This document shows, in pieces, positions 42,343 through 50,503 of a stretch of DNA of 64,000 nt. Under the pieces are notes generated by a model that did not search any database, was not told where the DNA came from, and was given only the letters and a program-made list of their open reading frames with translations. The stretch spans positions 62,001 through 126,000 of the forward strand of contig CAYFPL010000011.1 of assembly GCA_964344935.1 (NCBI GenBank), given 5' to 3'. The translations under genes and the position numbers were made by a program. The DNA comes from GCA-2731375 sp964344935 (GTDB taxonomy: Bacteria > Pseudomonadota > Alphaproteobacteria > GCA-2731375). Position 1 is the first letter of the stretch; every line of letters starts with the position of its first letter.

Positions 42343-43179
42343 ATGTTGAAATCTTCCATTCTCGGCCGGCTGGCGACATTGGCGCTTGCGGTATTTCTGC
42401 CTTTGAATTGGGCGGAAGCTGAAACCCGATACAAAGATTGGGAGTTATGGGCGTCGTCTGCGAATGCCGTATTGCCCGCCAAGCGAGGCGCGCTTGGCCC
42501 TTTTCGCATCAATGCGGCTCTGGGTGGTGTGGCGGCACCGGAATTCATGGGTTCCGATACCATTGAGTTCAAGGCGTTGCCCATGCTGGATGTGAACTAT
42601 GCTGGCAGTCTGTTTCTATCGACGCAGCAGGGCATCGGCTGGAATACATGGCGCAAACGGACGTTTAGGGCCGGCCCGCGCATCACGTTCGATTTTGGCC
42701 GCCAGGCATCCGACGCACCGTTGTTGACCGGCTTGCCGGATATAGAATTTGGCACCGAACTGGGATTTTTTCTCGAAAGTTTCGTCGCCTCATGGCGCTT
42801 CAAGGCCGACATTCGCAAAGAGTTTGGCGGCGGCCATGGCGGCATGTTGATCAATGGCGAGGCCGCATGGGGAAACCGTTGGAGCAAGAATGCTTCACTC
42901 ATTCTCGGCGGGCGGACCACGTTCATGGATGACACCTACGCCGAATCCTATTTTAACGTTGCGGCGGGGAATACTGCATCGACCTTGAATACCTATTCGG
43001 CAACCGGCGGCTTCCGGGATGTTAATGCGTTTGCCCAGATCGTCTATGACATCACCAAGTCTTTATATGTTTCGACTGAAGTGCGGGGGACATTGTTGCT
43101 GGAACAGGCTGCCAACAGCCCAATCACGGAATCCGATACTTTCGTCACTGGTTCCGTCCTCGTCGGGTACCGCTTCTGA
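42343..43179 (+). CDS. MipA/OmpV family outer membrane protein
   Basis: A 278-residue beta-barrel with a signal peptide (about residues 1-26, ending NWAEA). The MipA pattern is visible: the N-terminal LGGVAAPEFMGSDTIEFKALP-type strand region, then FFLESFVASWRFKADIRKEFGGGHGG, and the final strand TGSVLVGYRF ending in phenylalanine. In Escherichia coli MipA links murein enzymes; other members are small-molecule channels. The stop overlaps the next start (TGATG), so it is coupled to a glutamine synthetase-like gene, an unusual pair. Confidence 0.87.
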   Translation: MLKSSILGRLATLALAVFLPLNWAEAETRYKDWELWASSANAVLPAKRGALGPFRINAALGGVAAPEFMGSDTIEFKALPMLDVNYAGSLFLSTQQGIGWNTWRKRTFRAGPRITFDFGRQASDAPLLTGLPDIEFGTELGFFLESFVASWRFKADIRKEFGGGHGGMLINGEAAWGNRWSKNASLILGGRTTFMDDTYAESYFNVAAGNTASTLNTYSATGGFRDVNAFAQIVYDITKSLYVSTEVRGTLLLEQAANSPITESDTFVTGSVLVGYRF

Positions 43180-44570
43180 TGGCGCAGTCCGGTCTGTCGG
43201 CGCGCGAGGTTCGAACGTCTGCTCAAGCCCGACGGATCGTCAAGCAACGCGGCCTCGACCACGTCAAGGTTGGAGTTTTCGACGCCGACGGTGTTCTGCG
43301 CGGCAAATACATGGGCGTGGAGAAATTCTTCGCTGCCTTGGACAAGGGTTTCGGCTTCTGCGACGTTGTCCTGGGCTGGGACAGCGATGACCAGCTCTAC
43401 GACAATGTCTCGTTTACGGGTTGGCACACCGGCTATCCAGACGCGCAGGTTCGCATATTGCCGGAAAGCTGCCGGGACCTGCCCCACGAGTTCGACGGCC
43501 GGGGACTATTGTTCCTGGGCGCATTCGATGGGCCGGCGCAAGACATCTGTCCCCGTGGCATGTTGGCAAGAGTGTTGGATCGCGCCAAGGGCATGGGTCT
43601 GACCGCGACGGCGGCTCTTGAGTACGAATTCTTTCTCTTCGACGAGACACCGACGAGTGCCGCCGAGAAAGGTTATCGGGATCTGAAACCGATCACGCCT
43701 GGTAACTTCGGCTATTCGGTATTGCGCAATTCGGCTTGGGCGGATTTTCACGGCGCCTTGCTGCGGACCTGCAAGGACATGGATTTTCCCTTGGAAGGGC
43801 TGCACACCGAAACCGGGCCAGGCGTGTTGGAGGCCAGTATCGACAAGGACGAAGCGCTGGCCGCGGCGGACAAGGCGGCGTTGTTCAAGACTTTCGCCAA
43901 GGTGGAGGCGCAGCGCCATGGCCTGATGGCAACTTTTATGGCGAAGTGGTCGCCGGATTATCCCGGCCAATCGGGCCACATCCATCTCTCCCTGAACAAC
44001 GCCAAAGGCGGTGGTTCCGCCTTCCACGACGCCAAGGCACAGAGCGGCATCAGCACCCAGATGCGCCATTTCATCGGCGGACAACAGACCCTGATGCCTG
44101 AGCTTCTGGCCATGATCGCGCCCACGGTGAATGCCTATGCGCGGCTAATTCCCGGTTTTTGGGCGCCCACCGATGCCACCTGGGGCGTGGACAACCGCAC
44201 GTGCGCCTTGCGGGTGATCGGCGGCGGTGCCAAGTCGCAACGCGTTGAATTTAGGGTCGCCGCGGCCGATGCCAACCCCTACCTGGCTCTCGCGGCCGCT
44301 ATCGGATCCGGGCTATGGGGCATAGAGAACAAGATCGAACCGACGGACCCCGTGCTCGGTAATGCTTATGAACAGCGCCAGCCCAAGGGGCTTTCGCTGC
44401 CACGCAGCCTGGGAGAGGCGGCCCAGCGCCTGCAACGATCCAAGGCCGCCAGATCGCTGTTCGGCGATGCCTTTATCGAACACTACGCCGCATCCCGCGA
44501 CTGGGAGGAACGGGAGAATCGTCGTGCCATCACCGATTGGCAATTGCGCCGCTATTTCGAGATAATCTAG
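43179..44570 (+). CDS. Glutamine synthetase family protein (gamma-glutamyl-amine ligase type)
   Basis: ATP-dependent ligase of 463 residues in the GS catalytic fold. Markers are the metal-binding ALEYEFFLFDE and HTETGPGVLEASI, ATFMAKWSPDYPGQSGHIHLSL in outline with the ammonia/amine site, and NRTCALRVIGGG with EFRVAAADANPYLALAAA. The N-terminal beta-grasp is degenerate compared with GlnA, as in PuuA-like and other gamma-glutamyl ligases. The substrate amine is not known. It is preceded by a MipA porin (coupled start) and followed by a leucine-type dehydrogenase, so amino-acid or amine use is a reasonable guess. Confidence 0.88.
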   Translation: MAQSGLSAREVRTSAQARRIVKQRGLDHVKVGVFDADGVLRGKYMGVEKFFAALDKGFGFCDVVLGWDSDDQLYDNVSFTGWHTGYPDAQVRILPESCRDLPHEFDGRGLLFLGAFDGPAQDICPRGMLARVLDRAKGMGLTATAALEYEFFLFDETPTSAAEKGYRDLKPITPGNFGYSVLRNSAWADFHGALLRTCKDMDFPLEGLHTETGPGVLEASIDKDEALAAADKAALFKTFAKVEAQRHGLMATFMAKWSPDYPGQSGHIHLSLNNAKGGGSAFHDAKAQSGISTQMRHFIGGQQTLMPELLAMIAPTVNAYARLIPGFWAPTDATWGVDNRTCALRVIGGGAKSQRVEFRVAAADANPYLALAAAIGSGLWGIENKIEPTDPVLGNAYEQRQPKGLSLPRSLGEAAQRLQRSKAARSLFGDAFIEHYAASRDWEERENRRAITDWQLRRYFEII

Positions 44571-44738
44571 GCGACAATTAATTTCACATAATCATGAAGG
44601 CGCGCAAGAATAATCAGCCCCTTGAACGCGTCGCGACATAATCTGGCGAATTTCGCTAATACATAATTAACTAATTGAAATTTAACGAATTTCTGATGAA
44701 ATATTGACTGTGTTTCGGTCGATCGGGGGAAATTCGAA
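44571..44738 (+). promoter_or_regulatory. AT-rich regulatory gap before the leucine dehydrogenase gene
   Basis: This 168-base gap is much richer in A and T than its surroundings. It holds the near-palindrome GCGAATTTCGC (about 44653-44663), a repeat of CGAATTTC about 30 bases later, and TTGAAATTTAACGAATTTC. A ribosome-binding GGGGGAAA is placed before the ATG at 44739. I cannot fix a single -35/-10 pair. Binding of an Lrp-type regulator would suit an amino-acid dehydrogenase but is speculative. Confidence 0.4.
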
Positions 44739-45818
44739 ATGTCCGTGTTCGCCGCCAGTAGTTTCCGTAATCACGAGCAGGTCCTGTTTCATCAGGATCA
44801 CGCCGGTGGCCTCCGGGCCATTATCGCCATTCATGACAGAACCCTGGGTCCGGCGCTTGGCGGTTGCCGGTTTTGGCATTACGACGACGAGGCTTCGGCG
44901 CTTGAGGATGTGCTGCGCCTCTCCCGCGGTATGACTTACAAGGCGGCCCTTGCGAACTTGGCGTTTGGCGGCGGCAAGTCGGTGATTATGGCGCCAGACG
45001 ACGGGGTCAAGACGCCGGCAATGTTCCGCGCCTTTGGACGCTTCGTAAACTCCCTGGGCGGGCGCTACATCACGGCGGAGGATGTGGGCACGTCACCGGC
45101 GGAAATGGAAATCGTTCATTCAGTAACGCCTTATGTCGCCGGTACCGCCGAAGGCGGGGCGGGCAATGGTGATCCCTCGCCGGCGACGGCCTGGGGCGTT
45201 TTTCACGGTATCAAGGCAGCTGTTGCGGCGACCATGTACCGCGATGACCTTTATGGCGTGCATGTCAGCGTGCAGGGACTGGGCCATGTGGGTACCTACC
45301 TCGCCCAGCACCTGGCCGAGGCCGGCGCTGTCTTGACCGTGGCCGATTTGGATCCCGGCCGGCTGACTTGGGCCAAGGCCAATTTAGGCGCGCAGGTGGT
45401 GGATGTGGATGCGGTTTATGATGTGGAGGCGGATATTTTCGCCCCCTGTGCCATGGGCGCCATTCTGAACGATGAAACAATCCCCCGCCTCAAGGTTCGT
45501 TCTGTTGCCGGTTCAGCCAACAATCAATTGGCCCAGGATCTTCACGGTGCCCTGTTGGCGGAAAAGAAAATCCTTTATGCCCCCGACTATGTCATCAATG
45601 CGGGGGGCATAATCAATATTTCGCACGAGGGTCGGAGCTACGACCATGACGAGGCCATGGCTCATTGCGCCCGTATCGACGATACTTTGACCGAGATCTT
45701 CCAGCGCGCAGAGCGTGATGGACGGCCTACCAATGAAGTCGCCGACCAATTGGCCGAGGAACGTATATCGGCCCATGCGGCGGCAGGCCGGGAAAGCCTG
45801 CGCGCCGCTGTGGGCTGA
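44739..45818 (+). CDS. Leucine/phenylalanine/valine dehydrogenase (Glu/Leu/Phe/Val family)
   Basis: NAD-dependent amino-acid dehydrogenase of 359 residues that would deaminate branched-chain amino acids to 2-oxo acids and ammonia. The glycine-rich and catalytic part reads LGGCRFWHYDDE then MTYKAALANLAFGGGK, with the two active-site lysines; ITAEDVGTSPAEM follows. The dinucleotide motif is GLGHVGTYLA. The C-terminal SANNQLAQ and APDYVINAGGIIN match the leucine dehydrogenase group. Ribosome-binding GGGGG lies eight bases before the ATG. It follows the glutamine-synthetase-like gene after an AT-rich gap. Confidence 0.93.
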   Translation: MSVFAASSFRNHEQVLFHQDHAGGLRAIIAIHDRTLGPALGGCRFWHYDDEASALEDVLRLSRGMTYKAALANLAFGGGKSVIMAPDDGVKTPAMFRAFGRFVNSLGGRYITAEDVGTSPAEMEIVHSVTPYVAGTAEGGAGNGDPSPATAWGVFHGIKAAVAATMYRDDLYGVHVSVQGLGHVGTYLAQHLAEAGAVLTVADLDPGRLTWAKANLGAQVVDVDAVYDVEADIFAPCAMGAILNDETIPRLKVRSVAGSANNQLAQDLHGALLAEKKILYAPDYVINAGGIINISHEGRSYDHDEAMAHCARIDDTLTEIFQRAERDGRPTNEVADQLAEERISAHAAAGRESLRAAVG

Positions 45819-45831
45819 GTACGCCGCGCCA

Positions 45832-46548
45832 TCAGCGCCCAGCCTGTCCCTCTTCGCCGTATTTGCTGGCAAAACGCCTTGCCAGGGCCGCATCGCGGCG
45901 AGCCTTGGCGGCTTCCGCCTTCGTCATCCGACGGACATACCGTTTCTTTGTATAGACACTCTGGGATTCCGCCACGCCAGTCTTGCCCGAGGCCATGAAG
46001 AACCAGCGCCGGGATTGGGCTAGGTCCTGCTTCACCATGCTGCCGTCGCGGTAGGCGATCGCCAGAGCATATTGGGCGCTGACGTTGCCCTGCCGGGCCG
46101 ACTTGCGCCACCATTTGGCCATGCGCTCGTAATCTTGGGGCAGGCCGGCACCGCGCTTATAGAGGTTGCCCAACCAAAACTGGGCATCATCATGGCCGGC
46201 GGTTGCCGCTTGCCGCAGCCAATGGGCGGCTTCGACATAATTCGTTGCTGTGCCCCGGCCGGTGGCAAGCAGGGCGCCCAGTTCGTGCTGGGCGTCCGCG
46301 TTGCCCCGTTCGGCGCGGGTCCGCACATTGGCCAGACGGTCGCTACCGTCGCGGTCGGCCTCATTCAAATAGGCCAAGACCTCGAAGGACGGCTTGGCGT
46401 TGGCCAGCGTGCAATAGTTCATGGTCAGGCCGACCAGGACCATGCAGAAAACCAATACGCCGCGCGGCTTGCGCACAAGCGCCGTCAAAGGGACCGATTT
46501 CGGTTTCGGTGGGTAGGGCGGACGAGTTTTATGTTCCGCTATTTGCAT
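45832..46548 (-). CDS. Sel1-repeat protein with N-terminal membrane anchor
   Basis: A 238-residue protein. The polar basic N-terminus (about 27 residues) is followed by one hydrophobic segment (about residues 29-50), so it is an anchored or exported protein. From about residue 70 come three Sel1 repeats: AQHELGALLATGRGTATNY, AQFWLGNLYKRGAGLPQDY, and AQYALAIAYRDGSMVKQDL. The C-terminal 40 residues are basic and helical. Such repeats mediate protein binding, often in signalling or cell-envelope processes. It converges on the leucine dehydrogenase gene with 13 bases between the stops. Confidence 0.85.
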   Translation of the reverse strand: MQIAEHKTRPPYPPKPKSVPLTALVRKPRGVLVFCMVLVGLTMNYCTLANAKPSFEVLAYLNEADRDGSDRLANVRTRAERGNADAQHELGALLATGRGTATNYVEAAHWLRQAATAGHDDAQFWLGNLYKRGAGLPQDYERMAKWWRKSARQGNVSAQYALAIAYRDGSMVKQDLAQSRRWFFMASGKTGVAESQSVYTKKRYVRRMTKAEAAKARRDAALARRFASKYGEEGQAGR

Positions 46549-46853
46549 TGCGTTATCCTTTCGGTAACCCCGCTATCCGCTGGCCGTTTCAGGCTGCTTG
46601 GACCGGAAGCTTTGCGTCCCGCCGTTTCCGACGGTTTGCCATTGTCGTGGTACGCCCCCGCAAATACGCGCGGGGTTGCTCAACAGGCTTACTCTAGTTA
46701 TGGAATGTTAACAAAGGGTAAAGCTGACGCGATGTCTGCAACCATTTGGCTTGAATGCCGATTGCGCGGCGGTTGGCCTCCGATGCCGGTTTGTGTCAGT
46801 CTTTGCATCAACAAGAAAATTTTCGCAGTTATCAGCCGAATGGAGAGACGCCT
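46549..46853. other. Divergent intergenic region, 305 bp, with hairpin
   Basis: Space between the Sel1 gene and the CoA-transferase gene; both promoters should be here. A stable hairpin CCCCGC / GCGGGG with an eight-base loop lies at 46656-46675, and a weaker CCGT / ACGG stem precedes it. A run ATGGAATGTTAACAAAGGGTAAAG near 46700 is AT-rich and could hold a promoter for the plus strand, but no consensus pair is convincing. No protein-like reading frame is supported. Confidence 0.5.
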
Positions 46854-48086
46854 ATGTCCGACAACGTGACCGACTTTACCTTCCTGCAAGGCGTCAAGGT
46901 CATCGACTTCACTCAGTTCGAGGCGGGCCCGTCTTGTACGGAAACCTTGGCCTGGCTGGGCGCGGACGTAGTGAAAATCGAAAATCCAAATATGGGTGAT
47001 CCCGGGCGCCGCCTGCGCCCCGGCCAGCCGGACACCGATCCCTACTATTTCCACATGTTCAACGCCAACAAGAAGTCACTTACGGTCAATTTGAAATCAC
47101 CGGAAGGGCTTGATCTGGTCAAACGGATGATCGCCGAGGCGGATGTGATGATGGAGAATTTTGCGCCCGGCGCCATCGAACGTCTTGGTTTGTCGTACGA
47201 TGTCGTGAAAGCCATCAACCCGTCGATCATCTACGCCCAGGTTAAAGGCTTTGGCGAGGGCAGCCCTTATGAAAAGAACCTGGCCTTCGACATGATCGCG
47301 CAGGCGTGTGGCGGCACCTTCAGCGTGACCGGCGATATCGACGGCCCACCGGTACGCCCCGGCGTCACAGTCGGCGATACCGGTACCGGCATGCTGATGG
47401 CGATTACCATACTGGGCGCACTGTTCAAGCGCCGGGAAACCGGCGAAGGTCACCGCCTGCAAGTGGCTATGCAGGATGCCATGCTGCATTACATGCGGGT
47501 CAACTTTGCGACCCAGGGACGCACCGGCAAGGCGGCCATGCGGGGCGGCAGCAAGGTCCCGGGCATCAGCAACGCGCCCATGGGCCTCTACCCCTGTGCC
47601 CCCGGCGGGCCCAACGATTACGTTTACATCATGACCAGCCGGGCCAACCCGGAGCATTGGGATCGCCTATTGAAGGTTATCGGACGGGAAGACCTGATCG
47701 GCGATGAACGATATCTGACGCCTGCCGATCGCGTGGACAATGTCGCGGAAGTGGACGAACTGATCTCCATCTGGACCCAAAGCCAATCGAAGCACGACGC
47801 TATGAGGATCATAGGCGAGGCCGGCATTCCCGCCGGAGCGGTGCTGGATACCGACGAATTGAACGGCGATGTGACATTTGAGGAACGTGGGGTAATGCAG
47901 ACCATGGTCCATCCCGTGCATCGGCCCTTCAAAATGCCGGCCTGGCCTGTTCGCGTCGATGGCAAAGCGTCTAGGCTAAAGGCCTCTCCCATGCTGGGTG
48001 AACACACGGACGAAGTGTTAAGCGATTGGCTGGGCCTGAACGGCGATGCGGTCGAGGCGCTGCAATCAGAAGGTGCCGTCGCGTAG
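46854..48086 (+). CDS. Class III CoA-transferase (CaiB/BaiF, formyl-CoA transferase-like)
   Basis: A 410-residue enzyme that moves CoA between carboxylic acids. The family marks are visible: VKVIDFTQFEAGPSCTETLAWLGADVVKIE in outline, NANKKSLTVNLKSPEG, the catalytic aspartate in LAFDMIAQACGG, and GTGMLMAITILGALFKR. Length and order fit formyl-CoA:oxalate transferase and its many relatives; the acid pair is not determined. ATG at 46854 has GGAGAG seven bases upstream, preferred over an open upstream extension. The 3' end overlaps the convergent ThuA-like gene by 21 bases. Confidence 0.92.
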   Translation: MSDNVTDFTFLQGVKVIDFTQFEAGPSCTETLAWLGADVVKIENPNMGDPGRRLRPGQPDTDPYYFHMFNANKKSLTVNLKSPEGLDLVKRMIAEADVMMENFAPGAIERLGLSYDVVKAINPSIIYAQVKGFGEGSPYEKNLAFDMIAQACGGTFSVTGDIDGPPVRPGVTVGDTGTGMLMAITILGALFKRRETGEGHRLQVAMQDAMLHYMRVNFATQGRTGKAAMRGGSKVPGISNAPMGLYPCAPGGPNDYVYIMTSRANPEHWDRLLKVIGREDLIGDERYLTPADRVDNVAEVDELISIWTQSQSKHDAMRIIGEAGIPAGAVLDTDELNGDVTFEERGVMQTMVHPVHRPFKMPAWPVRVDGKASRLKASPMLGEHTDEVLSDWLGLNGDAVEALQSEGAVA

Positions 48087-48917
48087 GGGGCTAGTTTGGC
48101 CGTTGAGGCCCCAGGCGATGCCGTTTTCCAGCAAGCGTGAGAACGCTTCGTCCTCCCAGATATCGTGAAATTCGGCGGGCATCCTGCCGTCGGGGTGAAT
48201 GCTTTTGTCCACCAATGACGCGTTCTCGTCGCGGCCCGTATGGCAGTGTCCCAGGCCGATGTAAACGATTTCGCCCTGTCCAACCTGGCGCGCGTATCCC
48301 AAAACCCGGGTTTTTCCGTCCGCTTGCAGCGACGTATCCTCGTCATAGACGAAGCCAAAACCGGGCGGCGATGGGTCCGCCGCCAATTCCGTCGTCAATA
48401 GTATCTGGCTGTTGCCCGGATCCTGAAGCTCGATCAGGTACAATTCGTCCCTGGCCGTGAAGCTATCAGGCAAGTCCCGTGTGACGGGATGGCCGCCTCT
48501 GACCGCGACTTCGAACGCGCTGATAGGTGGATGATTGAGAAAGAAACAGCCCAGGGTTTGGTGATGTTCGCCCTTGACCATGGTCCTGACTGTATGGCCA
48601 TTGCGTTCCGTCTTGGCGGCTTTGCCGCCCGAAGTCCCATGCAGGGCGAACCAACGCCCGCCGCCTTGCAGCCAGCCAGAGAGCGCCTTGTTACCTGGGC
48701 CTTCTGGATAAGGACCTGCCACATAAGTGATCAACAGATCAGTGCCTGGCAGCCAGCGTTCGATGTCCTGAAAATCATTGGCGACGGTGACAGCTAACCG
48801 TTCCTCCCCCGCAAGTTTCTGCAGCAATTGCAGCCGGGCATAGTCCATATCGTGCCCGGCCGGCGAACCAGGCGGATAGCCGCCCGAGACCAGATGCACT
48901 CGTCTGTTGTTTGCCAT
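48066..48917 (-). CDS. ThuA-like (glutamine amidotransferase-fold) protein
   Basis: A 283-residue soluble protein with the ThuA/class I amidotransferase-like fold. Visible are the N-terminal VHLVSGGYPPGSPAGHD region, DLLITYVAGPYPEGPGNKAL, WFALHGTSGG (the position where true amidotransferases have the nucleophile cysteine), and HHQTLGCFFLNHPPISAF, then the C-terminal GQGEIVYIGLGHCHTG. ThuA proteins are linked to trehalose and other sugar metabolism in rhizobia but their reaction is not clear. ATG at 48917 has GAGGTGG upstream. The FIST gene lies 42 bases upstream on the same strand. Confidence 0.82.
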   Translation of the reverse strand: MANNRRVHLVSGGYPPGSPAGHDMDYARLQLLQKLAGEERLAVTVANDFQDIERWLPGTDLLITYVAGPYPEGPGNKALSGWLQGGGRWFALHGTSGGKAAKTERNGHTVRTMVKGEHHQTLGCFFLNHPPISAFEVAVRGGHPVTRDLPDSFTARDELYLIELQDPGNSQILLTTELAADPSPPGFGFVYDEDTSLQADGKTRVLGYARQVGQGEIVYIGLGHCHTGRDENASLVDKSIHPDGRMPAEFHDIWEDEAFSRLLENGIAWGLNGQTSPLRDGTF

Positions 48918-48959
48918 TTCCACCTCTCGGGATGCGCCCGGGCGCTGCCACAAAGGCAT

Positions 48960-50081
48960 TCAAAGGAACAGCGACAGAACGCCCGTGTAACTATAGACGC
49001 GGTCGTGGGAAATCTCGCCGTTGCAGAAAAAGCCGACCAGCGGTATGTCGCCAAGCTTGTCGCGAATGGCCATAAGCTCGGCCGATTCCCCGTCGAACAT
49101 GTTTGGGCCCCGGCCAAGACAGGTGTAATAGATGGCGCCCTTAATGGGTGTCGTGGCCCGGCGCTTGAGGTCGTCCAGCATCCGGTCCAGGTCCTCCCGA
49201 GCGGTTTGCCGGTCGCGGCGGCAGAACATAATGCGATCGCCCACCTCCAAAGGAGCGCCAATGCCTAATAGGCCGTTCGCTTCGTCTATGCCGACGAGGT
49301 TCCGCACCATGTAATCGGCGCGGTCCGAACCGGCCACTGGGAAGGCGGCGAAGATATAGCCGCCGATGCGCCGTAAATCACGTGACAGAACTTCGCCGAT
49401 ATCTTCCCGGAGTATGTCCAGGGCTGGCGAACCATCGATTTCGATGGCGATGTTGTCTTCGCAGCGGGTGATCTCCCTGGCCGGCCCGATGGGCGAACAG
49501 CCCTGGCTCAAACCGGTGGCCACAGGAACGTCGGCCGAAAAAATGACGCCCGACAAGGCGCCTTCCGTCATGGCGCCGGCGATGTGGCCATATGCGCCCC
49601 GGGACGATGCCAGCCCGCCAGCCAGGAAGCAGTTCGCCGACTGGGCCAATTCAGGCACCTGCTGCATGAGCTCAGGATGGCGCGGGTCGCCATGAACCAG
49701 GGCGAAATGCCCGTCGCCACTCGAAGCCCGTGGGCCGAGACCGGCCAGGAAAGTGGCACGGTCATTCCCAAATTCTTCAAACGTCGCGAAGGCGTCATCG
49801 GGAAAATGACCGACCATCGCGGCGATGGCTGGTTCGTCAAAATACTCCCGACCCGTGGCGCAGACGCCGATGCCAGTGGTGCCGACCCAGTTTGAAACGC
49901 CGGTCCGTTCGGTCATCAGGGCGCTTATCGCTTCGAATTGGCCTGCATGCGCGTCGCTGACATAGAGGAATCCGAGATTGGCGCCCGGCGGCGGATCGAT
50001 CTGGTCGGCACAATTCGTGGCCGCTTCCTGCCAGTCGTTGTTACCGGCATGACCATAGCCAAATAGTCCTGTATCCGCCAA
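48960..50081 (-). CDS. FIST domain protein (FIST N and C)
   Basis: A 373-residue protein with the FIST N domain (about 10-190) and FIST C domain (about 210-350), proposed to bind small ligands such as amino acids. Markers are GFLYVSDAH near residue 36, VGTTGIGVCATGREY, FLAGGLASSRG, and the C-terminal IYYTCLGRGPNMFDGES and PLVGFFCNGEIS. FIST domains usually occur with kinases, chemoreceptors or GGDEF domains; here the protein stands alone, without membrane helices or output domain. Its gene precedes the ThuA-like gene on the minus strand. Confidence 0.9.
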   Translation of the reverse strand: MADTGLFGYGHAGNNDWQEAATNCADQIDPPPGANLGFLYVSDAHAGQFEAISALMTERTGVSNWVGTTGIGVCATGREYFDEPAIAAMVGHFPDDAFATFEEFGNDRATFLAGLGPRASSGDGHFALVHGDPRHPELMQQVPELAQSANCFLAGGLASSRGAYGHIAGAMTEGALSGVIFSADVPVATGLSQGCSPIGPAREITRCEDNIAIEIDGSPALDILREDIGEVLSRDLRRIGGYIFAAFPVAGSDRADYMVRNLVGIDEANGLLGIGAPLEVGDRIMFCRRDRQTAREDLDRMLDDLKRRATTPIKGAIYYTCLGRGPNMFDGESAELMAIRDKLGDIPLVGFFCNGEISHDRVYSYTGVLSLFL

Positions 50082-50146
50082 ATCCGGGCCTTTCCTGCAG
50101 TCTGCCCTATCTGCGGTGCGTCATTAGAAGCTGTCGAGACAGCGCT

Positions 50147-50467
50147 TCAGCCGTGTTCGCCGCTTTCCATGATCTTGTCGAATTCGGCCTTTTTCTCGTC
50201 GCTTGCCTCTGTCTGGAATTTGTCACGCCATTCGCCATAGGGCATGCCGTAGACGATCTCCCGCGAGCTTTCCTTGTCCAGGCCGATACCCTTGTCGTTG
50301 GCTTCTTCCATGTACCAGCGCGATAGGCAGTTGCGACAGAAACCTGCCAAGTTCATCAGGTCGATATTTTGTACATCCGTCCGCTGACGCAAATGATCTC
50401 GCAGGCGTCGGTAGGCAGCGGCCTCCAACTCCAATTGTGTCTGCGCGTCAATATCGTGTTCGCTCAT
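50147..50467 (-). CDS. DUF1244 family protein
   Basis: A 106-residue small helical protein matching DUF1244, a proteobacterial family of unknown function. The core is LEAAAYRRLRDHLRQRTDVQN, then the CxxC-bearing AGFCRNCLSRWYMEEA, then YGMPYGEWRDKFQTEA. The two cysteines (CRNC) are conserved in the family and could bind a metal. In several Alphaproteobacteria it lies near pyruvate kinase and an N-formylglutamate amidohydrolase-like gene, as it does here. Confidence 0.92.
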   Translation of the reverse strand: MSEHDIDAQTQLELEAAAYRRLRDHLRQRTDVQNIDLMNLAGFCRNCLSRWYMEEANDKGIGLDKESSREIVYGMPYGEWRDKFQTEASDEKKAEFDKIMESGEHG

Positions 50468-50503
50468 GATTGATCCCCTGTCGATAACACTGTTTCCCCC
50501 ATT

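Noticed and set aside
46755..46853. Upstream extension of the CoA-transferase
   Set aside because: The family starts near the ATG at 46854, which has GGAGAG at proper distance; the extension is cysteine-rich and unlike the family.
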